DNA of 64,000 bases from NCBI GenBank assembly GCA_949126835.1, contig OX421500.1, positions 25,603,731 through 25,667,730 of the forward strand. The letters are read 5' to 3'. This DNA comes from Anisus vortex. Taxonomy: Eukaryota; Mollusca; Gastropoda; Planorbidae. Below the pieces are notes generated by a model. That model did not search any database and had not been told where the DNA came from. It saw only the letters and a program-made list of their open reading frames with translations. A program made the translations under genes and the position numbers. How positions within the stretch are numbered: position 1 is the first letter of the stretch; every line of letters begins with the position of its first letter. Of this stretch, positions 1-12,300 are shown in pieces.

Positions 1-51
1 CTATGTTTGGACTATGATTTATAAATGGTACAGTCTACTCTGTTCTTTTAC

Positions 52-3000
52 CTTCACACTCTGGTTATGAATGTCAAGACAGAAACTGATACGTTGATGA
101 AATGCAGTCATTGGTTCCTTTGTGCTGTAAACATCACCCGTTTCTTTAGACTGGACATAGCCATTCTCATGGTCAATTATAGCTTCAATAACACCATCTC
201 TGATTGCCTGGACAATGGACATTAGTGTGAATAGATTATTTTTCAAGGAAATCAATAGTGCAATTATAGCTTCAATAACACCATCTCTGATTGCCAATAA
301 AATTATTGTGATTTTTCAAATGTGTTATAAAATACTATATACAAATACTATATAAGAATGACAAAGTAGCCAATAAATTACCTTGGCAACAATAAACTCT
401 GCATCTTCTGGACTGTCTAGAGTTAACTTCTGAGCAATATCAGCCAGAGAGATGCGCGAGTAGCTCAGACTGATCATTCTGACACCTGTCTTGATGACAT
501 TGTGTCTCAGTCTTACAATGAGTGTGTATGTGTTCTCTGCTTGGAATTTGGTACCAAACTTGGCCAGGGTCTCATTGAACTTCTGTAAGTTGCCTCCCCT
601 GACAGCTAAAAAATAATATAAACACAAATGCTGAATACTACAAATCTACAAAATTTCTGAGGCGTTGATAATATGCCACACTAATGGTATAAAAAGAACT
701 GATGGTGTACACAAATATTTCTAGGCTATAGTTTAACAATTAATATGACTGATTCATGCACAAATTGAAAAGAAAAATTTATAGAAATGTAATTTTAAAA
801 TAGATTAGACTTGTAAGTAAACAGGTTTGCAAATTATTTGAAAGTGATGAACATTATATTTGTAGTTTAAAGCAAAATGAACATTTTATTTTTTTTACCA
901 CTTGATTCAATTAAAACATTTCTTTTATCTTTTTTTTTAAACAATTAGTCTATCAATATAAGATAAGGAAACTGTTTTAGAACAAGAATAATAAATGTTT
1001 AAGAAGGCAATACAATATATTGGTCTTAATCATTTTTTATCATTAAGAAAAAAAAAAGATTTTTCAATGCATCCATTACCTTGAGTGAGTTGAAAATAAG
1101 GAGCCAATGTCTTTCTCATGGACTGTTGTCGAAACACAGATCTATCTGGGATATCTCCCAGCAAAAGTTCAACAGTGATGGCCAACTTTTGAACCTGTCA
1201 ACAAAACATCAGACATACATCATAGATAAATAATACTGTTACTTCATTTCTTATTGACTACTTACATGGATAGAGCTCAACTACATAGATTTAAGTTGCT
1301 CCACTTACTGTCTGTTTAAAGCCTATAGCACTCTGCTGGGGTGCTTTTCTTGTTGCTTGAAGCAGATGTTTGTGTGCTTCAGAGTATTCCAACTGTGCTG
1401 CCTTAATGCGTCCTGAAAAATTGAAATTTTTTTTATCGCAAAAAAGACAAAGATTCAAATATTACAATTAGATGCAAAACTCTAAATTCTAAATAGCAAA
1501 ACATTTTCTAAATGTCTTTGTTACAAAATCTTAACACTTGATCAACGCTCCCACTTTCAATGTAAAAATGGGTGTTGCTTTTAATAATGTTTTATTTGCT
1601 TATTATTTTATATTACGGTACTTTCAATCACATCTGGAATGATTTTCATTTGAATGTATGATTGAGTTTTGTGATTACAACATGTTTTTCAAGGAGAAAA
1701 AAGGCATGTATTTGTTATTTTTGTGTCTGCATGTGTGTCGTAGTAAGAAAGGAAGTTTTATGCCAAACCTAACATTTTCTGATTAAATGCCTAGAAAGTT
1801 TAAAGAGCAAAGATCCAAGAGTAGGTCAATACCATAGTTTAAGTCATCATGCCAACTAATACTGACTAGTAATGAAATTGTTATAAGTCAAAAAAGTATT
1901 GAATAATAGAATTGGGAAAAATACCAACCTAAATAATATAAGAAGCGTGCCCATTCATTGTTGGATGCACTTTCTGGAAATGTAGATTTTGATACCAATT
2001 TATCTGCCTGTTCATAAAGGTTATAATGCAAATAGTTTCTTAGCAGCAAATTAATTAATGTAGCTTGTCCTTCATGATCACACCGTAGAGTTGCAGTACG
2101 AAGCCTTGCATGGAGAAATCTGTTTACAACATGAAAGAGATAGGCAATAGATTTTGTTTGTTGTTGTTTTTTATCATCTACTACTACAGTCAACAGGATT
2201 TTCTCTATTTTTTTTAACATTTACACAAATTATTCTAGCATCTTTTTCAAGTTAACTTGGCAGGAGAGAATTGAAATCTCTAGATTAATTATCAGAAATA
2301 AATTAAATATTATGATAAAAGCATGAACACTGTTCATGTGTTATGTTAATAGGTGAATTAAAAAAGGTAATACCAAGACTCAAGACCAAAAAGCTGATTG
2401 TTACACTGTAGATAAAAGTATATACACAATCCTAGGACTCAGCACATGGCTCACTGTTTACTTTAACATTCTGGACCCAATTCATCTAAATTGTGGTTAC
2501 TCCACTACAACAAATTGGCTGGGATACACTTACGCTCTCACTGCCTCTAGTTTGTTGGTTAGTTCATAAGCCCTAGAATAGTAGAAGTAACATTTGGCTG
2601 ACAACATATCCATTGCTCTTCTGTTCTGTACCACAAGTTTCTTCATGAGTAGCTCAGAACACTCCACTGCCTAGGAGAGAAAGAAAACTCATTGCTTAGG
2701 GAAAGAAATTTTTTTCCCCAGTATGCTTAAAATGAAATATTTAATAAGAGGTAGAAAAAAATCTTTCCTTTGACAGGAGCCTGATTGTCAAACTATTGTT
2801 TAAAATATTGTTCATTGATGCTGATAGAAGTAATATCCTGGGGATTTTTCATAGCTTGTTATAAATTGTAGTAAATCTAACAACCTAAATATGTAGTGAT
2901 TTAATTTGATTCAAGGACTTACCCTTTCATGTTGATTAGTATCAAGCAGATAAATGAGGACCAGCAAGTGAATGTATATTTCTATTTCAGGCAGGATTGG

Positions 3001-6000
3001 AGTCTGTGCTTGTTTGCCAGATCGTGGACGAAAAACTCCAGAGACACCATTTGTCCCTTCACTCTGACTCTGTTTATTAATGAAATTTAGGGAAAAATAA
3101 AAGATCATTTAAGATATTAAAAAGCAAAGATAGTTCATTACTCATTTTAATGTAGATTTATATCTCTTGTATAGCAGCCAACCTCAGTTTTGCTATTGCT
3201 AGTGTCTGCTCCTGGATGACGGAAAACAGACTTAAGATGCATGAAGACAAGACCGATGTAACTCTAATTCGAACTCAAAGTAAAATCACCAAAGTTGAGG
3301 GTTTGGAATCATTGATGGTCTTGAACTGCCACATCCCCTTTGCAAAAAAATCTCGGTGTCGTTATCGATTTGCAGTTGTCTTTCGATGCCTACATTAGAA
3401 ACCTATGCAGAGGCCTTTATTTACAACTGTGTTGACTTGGTCAGATACAACCTTATTTGTCATTTGACTCAGCAAAGAAACTTGCGGCTGCCTTTATACT
3501 CTCACGCCTCGACTACTGCAATGCTCTGCTAATTGGGATACCTGACAATAAAGTCGCCCCATTACAGCGTATTCAAAACAGTGCCGCCCGCCTGGTCATG
3601 CGTAAGTCAAGGTGTGATTCTGTGACAGTTCTCCTGCATCTGAAAGCCAGAATTGAATACAAAGTGGCGCTACTTTGCCATCAGTGCCTTTCAATAATGA
3701 GATGCCGTCCTATCTCAAGGAACTAATTACATTATATGTCCCGCAAAGAACACTTCATTCTGTCAGCTCATCGCTTTTGGAAGAGCCTCGTATCTCTCAG
3801 ACGACCGTTGGCCTTAGAGCCTTCTCAGTATCCGGTCCGAAGGTGTGGAACCTACTTCCCGTTCAACTCAGACGAACAAGCTCTGTCGATACTTTCAAAA
3901 AAAACTTTAAAACTCATTATTTCAAGATTTACCTTAGTTAACATTTAACATGCTTTAGACCCCTACTGTTTTACTTATAGGTTGGGTCAGTTAATGCTAC
4001 ATTTATTTGATTTTTTTTTATTTTTTTTATATCATCAGTTAGCTTTGTCTCCTAGCCTAGAGTAATGTCCGTGTTTTTAGTTAACAGCAGCGCTATACAA
4101 ATATTATATTATTATTATTATAAAGCAAACACAAAATTTATTTTATTTAATTTACAAACCAATTATAAAAAGAACTTACATCTGCCAGAAAAGGAAGGAG
4201 TTCTTCTTTATTAGTAACATTAGGGGCAGTAAAATAGCCCTTCATTAGAGACCGTAAGACTCTTGGGTTAAGTTTTCTACGAACAGAAACAAGAGCTCGA
4301 ATAACTCTGGACATAAAACGTGGTTCTTTAGTGGAGACAGCCTTTTCTATATGACGAACATGCTCTCGAATATCTGGAAAGAAAAACACATGCACAATCA
4401 CCAAGAAATTTATGTTGAAAAAAATTTCAGCATAAAATAATTTGATTGTGATTCATACAGTATGAGGGGAGTGGGTCATCAAATTTCTTTTTATTTACTT
4501 TAAAACTTAAAAGCAAAATTTGACTTTTTGGTAATTGTGAATTAACCCGGCCTCACAAAAATTGAAATGCAAAAAAACTTCCAACTAACAAATATTTTTT
4601 TGCTAGAAGCTATTGGCTAGTGTCTAAGGAACCACAAGGGATGATTTTCACTAATAATTATAAATTAGCCAGAAATTTTATTGAAAAAAATTATCTAAAA
4701 ACTGGACAAAAAAAACACCATTATGTTTTGAAATTAGACATCATTAAACTCTTACTTCATGCTTGAGTTTATTGAAATGGACACAGCAAGGTTAGCATAA
4801 TCTAGGGTCGTATCGATAGGACTTAGAATTACAGGATGAAATTATAAAAGGAATATTATAAGTAGTAAAGTAAGTACCCATCGGACCGAATTGATCCATA
4901 GGTCTGATGAAGCAGCATTCACAAGTTTCTGTGGCCACGGCCTACTAGGTGATTGTGTGGCCAGCACTATGCACAGCCGCCTTTACTTTACCCCAACTAA
5001 GGTCAGGTACCCATTAGAGCTGGGTAGACTCAGGGACACCCTCCAGACCCGGGAAAAAATCCTAGCCTGCACCAGGATTCGAACCCGGGACCGTCGGCTC
5101 ACCAGTCGAAAGCGCTGCCGCTCGGCTACCCTGCCCCATATTTTATAAATATAAGGTCAGAAAATGGGAGCACTTCTATACAACAATAAAATGTTGTAAA
5201 TAATGAGCCAATAAAGAACAAAACAACCAAACTTTCAATTCATTAAATAAGAGCCTTAGAATTGTCGCAGCAGAACCCAAAACCAATAGTTCAATAAGTC
5301 TTGTCATCATGGCAAGTAGACCTTCAGCCTTTATACACTATTAATTAATAAATATTTTAATTAATGACTTTTTAAAAAGGCCTACATTTTTCATTCAATA
5401 TTGAAAATATCCGCGTTCTTAATAATTAGACACCAATCAAAATCAATTGTTCAATGAGTCAATGCCTAGGTACCTATCAATGCCCAATACCAATAGTCAA
5501 TAGCTTTACTCCTAATAATACTAATAGTACAGTAAATAGTCATAGTATAGTACTCATACATATAACATATAAGATAAGATTGCTTTATTGATCCAAATGA
5601 ATGGAAAATTGACTTGATTACATAAATTCCGTCTTTCAGCATACCTAAAACAATATTAAAGAACCATTTGTACTCAAACACAATAGACATTCACGCATAC
5701 TATCATACAAGAAAAAAAGTAGGCCTATTATTTAGGAGTCAGCTATTGAGCCATTGTATTTCCTGGCTGAAAGGTGATTCTTTTAAAAGAGTCTCACTGA
5801 CAGTGGAACAAAAGAGTTCCTAAATCTCTCTGTTCTTGCCCTTATTGAAAGAAGCCGACCGCTTCGACTAGATATTATGTAACTATCATGAAGTAGGTGT
5901 GCATGATCATGGAGGATTTTATCAATCATAGACAGGCACCTTGAACTGAAAATATCCGCAAGAGATGGTAATTCTGTCTGTGTTGTACGAGAGGCTTTGT

Positions 6001-7319
6001 TTATTAGGCGGTCTATCCGGTGCTTGTTCAATGTGGTGGTATTACCATACCAGCAGGTGATTGCAAAGGTTATGATGCTACCAACAGTCACCGAGTAAAA
6101 TAGATTCATAATGGTTTTCTATATGTGAAATATTTTTAGTTTATTAAGACAGAAAAGTCGTTGGTGCATTTTCTTACAAAGGCTTTGGCAGTGGTCAGAC
6201 CAAGTCAGTTTGTCAGTAATTGTGACGCCAAGATATTTATATTGCAAGACTTGATCTATTATTTGGTTGTTTATGTGCAAATCAGCCTGCTTGTGTTTCT
6301 CGTCCGGAAGTCTACAATCATTTCTTTCGTTTTTGTGATGTTCAATATCAGGTAGTTCTCTCCGCACCATTTGTAGAAATCTGAGGTCGTCCTGTGATAG
6401 AGACTGTCGTCACTGGAAACAAGGCCGGCAATGGCTGTATCATCGGCGTATTTGATTACAGATACTGTATCGATTGCCGAACTTTGAATGTCATTGGTGT
6501 AAATTGTGTATAGAACGGGAGAGAGGACACACCCTTGAGGCGCTCCAGTGCTTATTTCTCTTATTTGTGAGGTACATCCCTCTACTCTGACAAATTTATC
6601 AGAAATTGCATGATCCAGGCTCGGATGCGTTGACTGACATTTAAAGCAGATAGTTTCTGTATCATAAGGTGTGGTTGGATGGTATTGAATGCGGATGAAA
6701 AGTCAACGAAGAGTATTCGAGCGTAATTCTTCGGCGTATCCAGATGGTGGTACAGTCTATCTAACATTAATATTTATACTATAGCATCCTCAGCACTTCT
6801 GCCTTTTTTGTAGGCAAATTGGTAGGGATCAAGGCTTTTGTGCACCTTATCATAGACACTTTAGACAGACATAGAGAGACTGAAGCTAAAGCCACTCTGT
6901 CACACAAAATTTGACAAAAAATAATAAGTAGGCCTAGGTCTAGCTAGGCCTATTCTTAGTATTATTAACATTTATTAAAGTTGGAATTTATTAGAACCTT
7001 ACAATTCTCTTGCTATTTCATTATTATTAGTGACTAGTTTTAGTGAATGGTTAACTTTATGTTAAGATAGGAGATAAGAGGCTGTGAAAATGTAGTTTTG
7101 TAATGCATATTTAATGATTTAGTTAGGCTATACTGTGCCTATACTATAGTATATAGATTTGTTACGTTAGTATTTTAATGATGATTTTAGTTTTGAAAAA
7201 GTAAAGTCCTAACCTTCCAATGTTAACAGCTCTGGGTCTTTTTTTTCTTCTTTCTCTGCCTCATCAGTTTTTGCGTCGGTAGCCGAAACATCTACCATAT
7301 CAACATCTTTGAGCACCAT
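52..7319 (-). CDS. PSMD3: PSMD3 / Rpn3, 26S proteasome regulatory lid subunit (3' end outside window)
   Basis: Non-ATPase scaffold subunit of the 19S lid, which binds and processes ubiquitinated substrates in cytosol and nucleus. I assembled nine exons on the minus strand with GT-AG borders: 7214-7319, 4180-4373, 2923-3069, 2534-2670, 1929-2119, 1309-1412, 1080-1194, 382-605, 52-207. All phases join and give 458 residues. Recognised by long blocks close to animal PSMD3: [32 protein letters not shown], then [20 protein letters not shown] and [10 protein letters not shown] (PCI domain, exon 8), and [20 protein letters not shown] (exon 9). The N-terminus is acidic/lysine-rich, as in the family. 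The usual length is near 530 residues, so about 70 C-terminal residues lie beyond position 1. The start is the ATG at 7317-7319. Introns 1 and 2 hold LINE and SINE debris. A duplicate of the exon 9 start sits in intron 8. Confidence 0.96.
174..295 (-). repeat. 35-bp direct duplication of the PSMD3 exon 9 start
   Basis: Bases 174-208 and 261-295 are identical and 87 bp apart. The first copy contains the exon 9 acceptor (AG at 208-209) and the first codons, [11 protein letters not shown]. The second copy lies in the preceding intron, where the matching dinucleotide reads TG on the minus strand, so it should not splice. Confidence 0.9.
3205..4123 (+). mobile_element. CR1/L2-like non-LTR retrotransposon, 5'-truncated and decayed
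   Basis: Lies in PSMD3 intron 2, opposite to the host gene. Conceptual pieces in shifting frames match the C-terminal half of a LINE reverse transcriptase: [14 protein letters not shown] near 3215, [21 protein letters not shown] near 3465-3530, [12 protein letters not shown] near 3570, [16 protein letters not shown] near 3650, then [13 protein letters not shown] near 3820 in another frame. At least two frameshifts and stops break it. The 3' end is a GCGCTATACAAATATTA motif followed by an ATT microsatellite, as in CR1/L2-type tails. The same tail recurs at 34083. Not functional. Confidence 0.85.
4876..5136 (-). mobile_element. tRNA-derived SINE (family A), full-length copy
   Basis: Reading the minus strand from 5136, a tRNA-like head has an A-box-like stretch (GTAGCCGAGCGG) and a B box (GGTTCGAATCC). 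A body conserved with copies at 15323, 35400, 39370 and 45511 follows: a run near GGGTACCTGA, an AGTTGGGGTAAAGTAAAGG block and a GGCCACAGAAACTTGTGAA block. It sits in PSMD3 intron 1. The layout resembles tRNA-headed SINEs with a conserved central domain described in molluscs; I cannot assign the family by name. Confidence 0.85.
5570..6865 (-). mobile_element. Jockey/CR1-group LINE reverse transcriptase fragment
   Basis: Lies in PSMD3 intron 1, same strand as the host gene. Translation of the minus strand gives, in order, [14 protein letters not shown] (near 6830), [15 protein letters not shown] (near 6700), [10 protein letters not shown] (near 6535), YADDT (catalytic Asp pair, near 6445), [14 protein letters not shown] (near 6260), and AITCWYGN...[13 protein letters not shown] and [19 protein letters not shown] (6060-5830). 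Stops and frame changes separate the pieces. The 5' part (endonuclease and RT start) is absent. The 3' end has AATAAAG and a short ATCTT repeat near 5570-5590. Confidence 0.87.
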
Positions 7320-8084
7320 TTTTATTTCACAGCTTATCGTTCGCTACAAGTTTCTATTCTATACATATACTTTATGATCGTGACAAACAGTATTTTCACA
7401 ATAATCGATCCGCAGAAATGTTAATTCCGCACTGAATTTAACCTTCCATTTATTCTTTTAAAGACTTTAAAATATTATAATAAAAGATGTACATTAATAT
7501 ATATATATATATATATATAAATATACATATAAATACATATATATATATTATCACACAGAATTATTTGATATTAGAGTATCTTAGTACAGATTATTGTATA
7601 ATAGTAAATGTAGTTTTTATGAGAACGGTTTATTGGCATCAATAAAGATCTATATATAGCTCAGTGATTGCTGGAAACTATTTTTATGATTATCTACTTT
7701 CTGTGTTTTTCACCATAGATATAGGTGACTTTGTTTTTCCTACTGTTCCTTTTAATTTTAACTGAATGACTGTATTATGTGGTTTTTTTTTAAATTTAGA
7801 TCTAATAAGCTCATTCTGATTTTTAAATTGAATTTCAATGCGTTTTTTGTCGCATATATAAATTGCGTTGGGCATATGCCTGTTATGGCCAAGAGTTGAA
7901 AAGTGTGGGCATAAAAGTATAAGATCAGAAAGCCAGAATGTTGCTGACTCTAGATCTAATTATAAATTATGGAAATGTGTCTGATACCCAGGGTAGTAAG
8001 TAGTTAGACAAGAATACTTCCACTACTTGTGCCAAGTGCTCGGCACCTGTTTGGATAGTTTCAAAGAGCCTACCATCCATACTG
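7320..8084. other. Intergenic, 5' side of PSMD3
   Basis: No gene seen. AT-rich, with an (AT)n tract at 7499-7550. A motif TATATAGCTCAGTG at 7653-7666 recurs near 55250 and 62255. Any PSMD3 promoter should lie just right of 7319; I see no clear TATA box or initiator there. Confidence 0.5.
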
Positions 8085-8132
8085 TCCAAAGCGTATGGCA
8101 GCAGTGCGTTCAACTGGTGATTCGAAGGTCCT
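8085..8132 (+). mobile_element. SINE family A head, split from its body by the LTR element
   Basis: Bases around 8105-8132 align with the tRNA-like head of the SINE at 5136. They continue directly into 15323 once the LTR element and one copy of GTCCT are removed, between the A and B boxes. Confidence 0.8.
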
Positions 8133-8669
8133 TGTTATTGATTCTATTTTAATTATTAGTGTTCTTCGTAGGCTAATAGAATCATGAGTTGATTGAGTTG
8201 ATTGAGTTGAGTTAAATGTTTCTTTAATATTATTTTCACAGTACGTTTAACACACTTGATAATTCAAATCTTCGCAGCAATATATATCTATTTATTATTA
8301 CTCACAATACATTATTCACAGTACATCCAACAATCACATATAATATCCAATGAATCATATAATATAATATAAGTCCAAGAAATGAATTAGTATTCTGATA
8401 AAATGTAGTAAAATTACGAGTCTAACGTATGCGTCTATACGCTGCTAGATATTCAAGTCAACTGACTTTCCTCCGGTCTTTTACCCCGTGATCAGCCTTG
8501 CCCAGTCAAGCAAGTATCACATGTAAAACGTGCAAAGCATTCTTTATAAAGCTAAGACGCAGTAGAACAAACTAGATTGTGACATTCACTATCTTCCCAA
8601 TGCCCATAACTCTTGTACTATTGACTTTCCTGAGTCATTTCCCTTTGACCTTGTTAGTGCATACTAGCA
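8133..8669 (-). repeat. 3' LTR (537 bp)
   Basis: TG...CA direct repeat of 14781-15322, flanked on its outer side by the target duplication GTCCT at 8128-8132. Confidence 0.95.
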
Positions 8670-8990
8670 TTACTCACCCCTCCCGGAAAAAAATAATAAT
8701 TCATTATTTTTTTTGCATAATTACATATATAGGGAACATAAATTATTGTTACAAAATCAATGAAATATTTAGTTGCATATCAATAGTTAACGTATCTAAT
8801 TAAGTCATGTAATATTCATGTAATCATAGTACAAAAAACATAAATAATCATCATAAAAACATAAATAATCATCATAAAAACAATTTACATCGGTGTCTTA
8901 CAGAAGTTATACACCATCTTATTAACTATGAGACCAAAAATCTGAAGTCTCAAGTTTTACATTAGTCCTAGACAATTATCTTTCAGTATT
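8670..8990 (-). other. 3' untranslated part of the LTR element
   Basis: No coding signal. Holds a GGGAGGGG purine run beside the LTR and a 20-bp tandem duplication (AAAACATAAATAATCATCAT) near 8840-8880. Confidence 0.6.
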
Positions 8991-8992
8991 GT

Positions 8993-9326
8993 CTATTCAA
9001 TATCTGGGATATAAATGGATAATCTTGATAACACATCTGGCAAATGATTATCTTTTCCAACTATGCTTTTGATCTGAAACTGATAATCAGATAGTAATAA
9101 TGCATATTTGTTTATGCGTTTGTTATTTACATTTGACACATTAAAATTTACTAATGGTTTGTGATCTGTGAGAATTGTAAACTTACTTCCTAACAAATAG
9201 TATTGAAATTTCAATACAGCATAAGCTATGCATAAACCTTCCAATTCCAATATACTGAAATTTTTTTCACTATTAGTTAATGCACGGCTTATATAGAATG
9301 CTGGTTTGTACACCATTTCTGAATCT
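8993..9326 (-). pseudogene. RNase H domain remnant of the LTR element
   Basis: From about 9326 down the frame reads YKPAFYISRALTNSEKNFS, LELEGLCIAYAV, TILTDHKPLVNF and HLPDVLSRL, the RT-linked RNase H of Ty3/Gypsy elements. The Glu (LELEG) and the Asp residues in ILTDHKP and PDVLSR are visible. The first catalytic Asp, expected in a DAS-type motif before this point, is missing because the deletion junction lies just upstream. The frame differs from the gag-pol frame, so it is not translated in continuity. Confidence 0.88.
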
Positions 9327-12300
9327 ATGTTCAATGACATTAGTCAAACCAGGTGTTTCTGTGATTGTATCTTTAAATTTGTTTAATATTTTCACAATTT
9401 TATTTTTAGTTTCTACACTTTGAATATGATCTAAGTTAATTTGCTCTAATTCATTAGTTGTATTTGCAGTCATGCCACACAAGTAGTTAACATTACTTGG
9501 AATGTCTTTAATATTTTCATCTTCAACGATGATAACATTGTTGTTTTCTATTTTGTCATTGGTTTTTGATGTAGTATCAACTATATTGCTTTCTTCATAA
9601 TGTCTTAAATTGTTGATGTGAACAATTTTTTCACTACCATTTATGTCAATTTTATATGTAACATCTGACAATTTATGTATAATGTCATAAGGACCTTTCC
9701 ATTCCATGGTATTACCAGAACCAATGGGTAGATATACAAGTACTTTGTTTCCTATTTCTAACTTTCTTAAGTTTTTATTCATGTTTTCTCTAAGTATGGT
9801 TTTTTCTTTAATTTCTTGGTTTTTTTCCACAGCAAATTGATATGCTGTTTGCATATGTTTTTCTGTCTTATTTATTATATCAAAAGGTGACATTTTTGTT
9901 TCTTTGATTTTTAGTAATTCTGCTTTAAAATTCTCTAATGGACCATTGGCATTTTTACCAAAGATTAACTCAAAAGGTGAGTAACCAGTGCTTTCATGCT
10001 TTGCCTGTCTATAAGCAAAGAGAATGGCTGGTAGGAATTCATCCCATTCATAAGGGTGTTCTTCGCAAACCTTAGCTAACATTTGTTTTATAGTTTGATT
10101 TGCCCTTTCAACTATACCATTTGACTCTGGGTGGTAGATTGAACTAAAAATTTGTGTTATGTTGAGCATTTTAGTAAAAGCTTGAGTCAATTTGGATTTG
10201 AATTGGGTACCATTATCACTTAATATAGTTTTAGGAAATCCAAATCTGCAGAATATTGGCAATAGTGAGTTACATACTCTATCTGCGGTTATTTCTCTTA
10301 GAGGGATTACTTCCACCCATCTACTACCCATATCTATGAGTGTTAATGCAAATTTAGCTTTTGAATTCCTAGCTTCTTTCATAGGTCCAATAATATCAAT
10401 GGCTATCTTTACAAAAGGTTTGTCTACAGTATCTGTTTTTTGTAAAGGTGCTTTATGTTTTGAATTTTTCTGATTATGTATCAGACATGTTGAACAACTT
10501 TTTATGAACGTTTTCAAATCCTTTTCTAAATTGGGCCACCAGAAGTTGTTTTTGATTTTGTTACAAGTTTTTTTTGTACTTAAGTGACCTGCTAATGCAT
10601 TATCATGCGAAATTTTCATTATTTGCACTGTCAAAGATTTTGGCACAACTATTTGAGTTATATTAGTTTTTGTTTCTATCCTACAAAGAATTCCATTAAT
10701 TAATTTCATTTGTCCTTGTTTAAAATTTTCTTTACCAAGTTGTGACACAATTTTGTTTATATACTCATCTTGTTTTTGTTCATTTTTTAAAGTTTGTTCA
10801 TCAAAAGGCATACTATTTAAGCTAATCTGTTCACGTTTTTTCATTTGTGTTTCAGTTTTCTTTTGAGTAGTATCAATATATGCTAAAATGTTTGTTTTCA
10901 ATGTTTGAAAGTCATTGATTTCTTTCTCTGCAATATTGTATATTGCTTTGTGATTTTCTAAATGTTTGCACAGTGATATGGCATGCAATTGTTTAGGTAT
11001 ATTATTTATTTCACATTGTTCTTCAAACCTTTCAATATATTGATTCAATTTCTCTGTACCATTCCATTTAGGCATTAGATTTTCTTTCACTTTGTTTATA
11101 GGTATATCTATATTAGGTGTGTCATTAATAATGCTACTGTCTGACTTGCCTAGTGTTTGTAAAAAACTGACAGTTTGCAAGGCAGGGCCGAATTCATCTT
11201 GTGATAAATCTCCCAGTTGATTATTTTCTAACAAAATTACAGGTTTTAAGTTTAAATCTGTGGATTTAAGATCCATCCATTGTTGAAATATTTCAAAACT
11301 ATTGTCCTGTTTTACTCCATATGTATTACCTATTATTAGGGGAGCAACACAATTTTTTAAGATGGCTGCTTCAGTAATTCCTGTAAGCCAAGGAGTATCT
11401 ATTTTTATGGTAGTGATTGGACAACTAACCATAGATCCATTACCTAGTTTAATTGTTTCTATCCTTAAGATATTTTTGGCTTCATGAGGAGGAATAATCC
11501 TCTCATCTACACAAGTGAGAGATGACCCAGTATCCCTTAGACAATAGGTACGTATTCCCTCAACATATGCAGGGAATAAGATCAGTTGACCTTTATTCTC
11601 AAATATTACATTGTTTCTGTGAGTAGTAGGATTATTTGTATTGCCTTTATTTCTATTCTGAAAATTTTGATTTTCCGAATTTGGATTGGTAACATGCTGA
11701 TTTGTAGAATTTCCTTGTGGAAAATTCAGTCTTGTAAAGTTTTGATTTTGATTTCCTTGTGGAAAATTCCGTCTTGTAAAGTTTTGATTTTGATTTTCTT
11801 GTGGAAAATTCTGTCTTGTAAAGTTTTTATTTTGAAAATTTTGATTATTTTGGCTATTTTCATTTTGTCTATACCTGTTACTTACATATTTTATTCTGAA
11901 ACCACAAAATCTGTCTATATGTCCATAACGATTACAAAAGTGACATCTAAGATTTTGTCTGTTTGTATTTGTTTCATTACCATAGTTTTGTCTTCTACCA
12001 TATTGACTATTTGTTCTAGGAGGTGAATAGCTCCTATGTCTTCTATTTTGCATGGTATTTACAGTTTGAGTCTGTTTAGTAAGTTCTACATTGGGATTAC
12101 TATCTTTAAAATTGGAGATAGCATCTATTAAATTTTCAATATTTCTTACTTTCCTCTCCATAATATGTGTAAACAAAGGTTTGGAAGCCATTTGTAAAAC
12201 TTTATCTACTACTACCATCTCAATAATTTCATTGGGATTTTTTGTGTCTATTTTGATTAGTTCTAACCAAGTTAATAAGAATGATTTCACTTCAGAGACA

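Noticed and set aside
3216..3948. Several adjacent frames that might be a host gene in a PSMD3 intron
   Set aside because: They are frameshifted pieces of one LINE reverse transcriptase.
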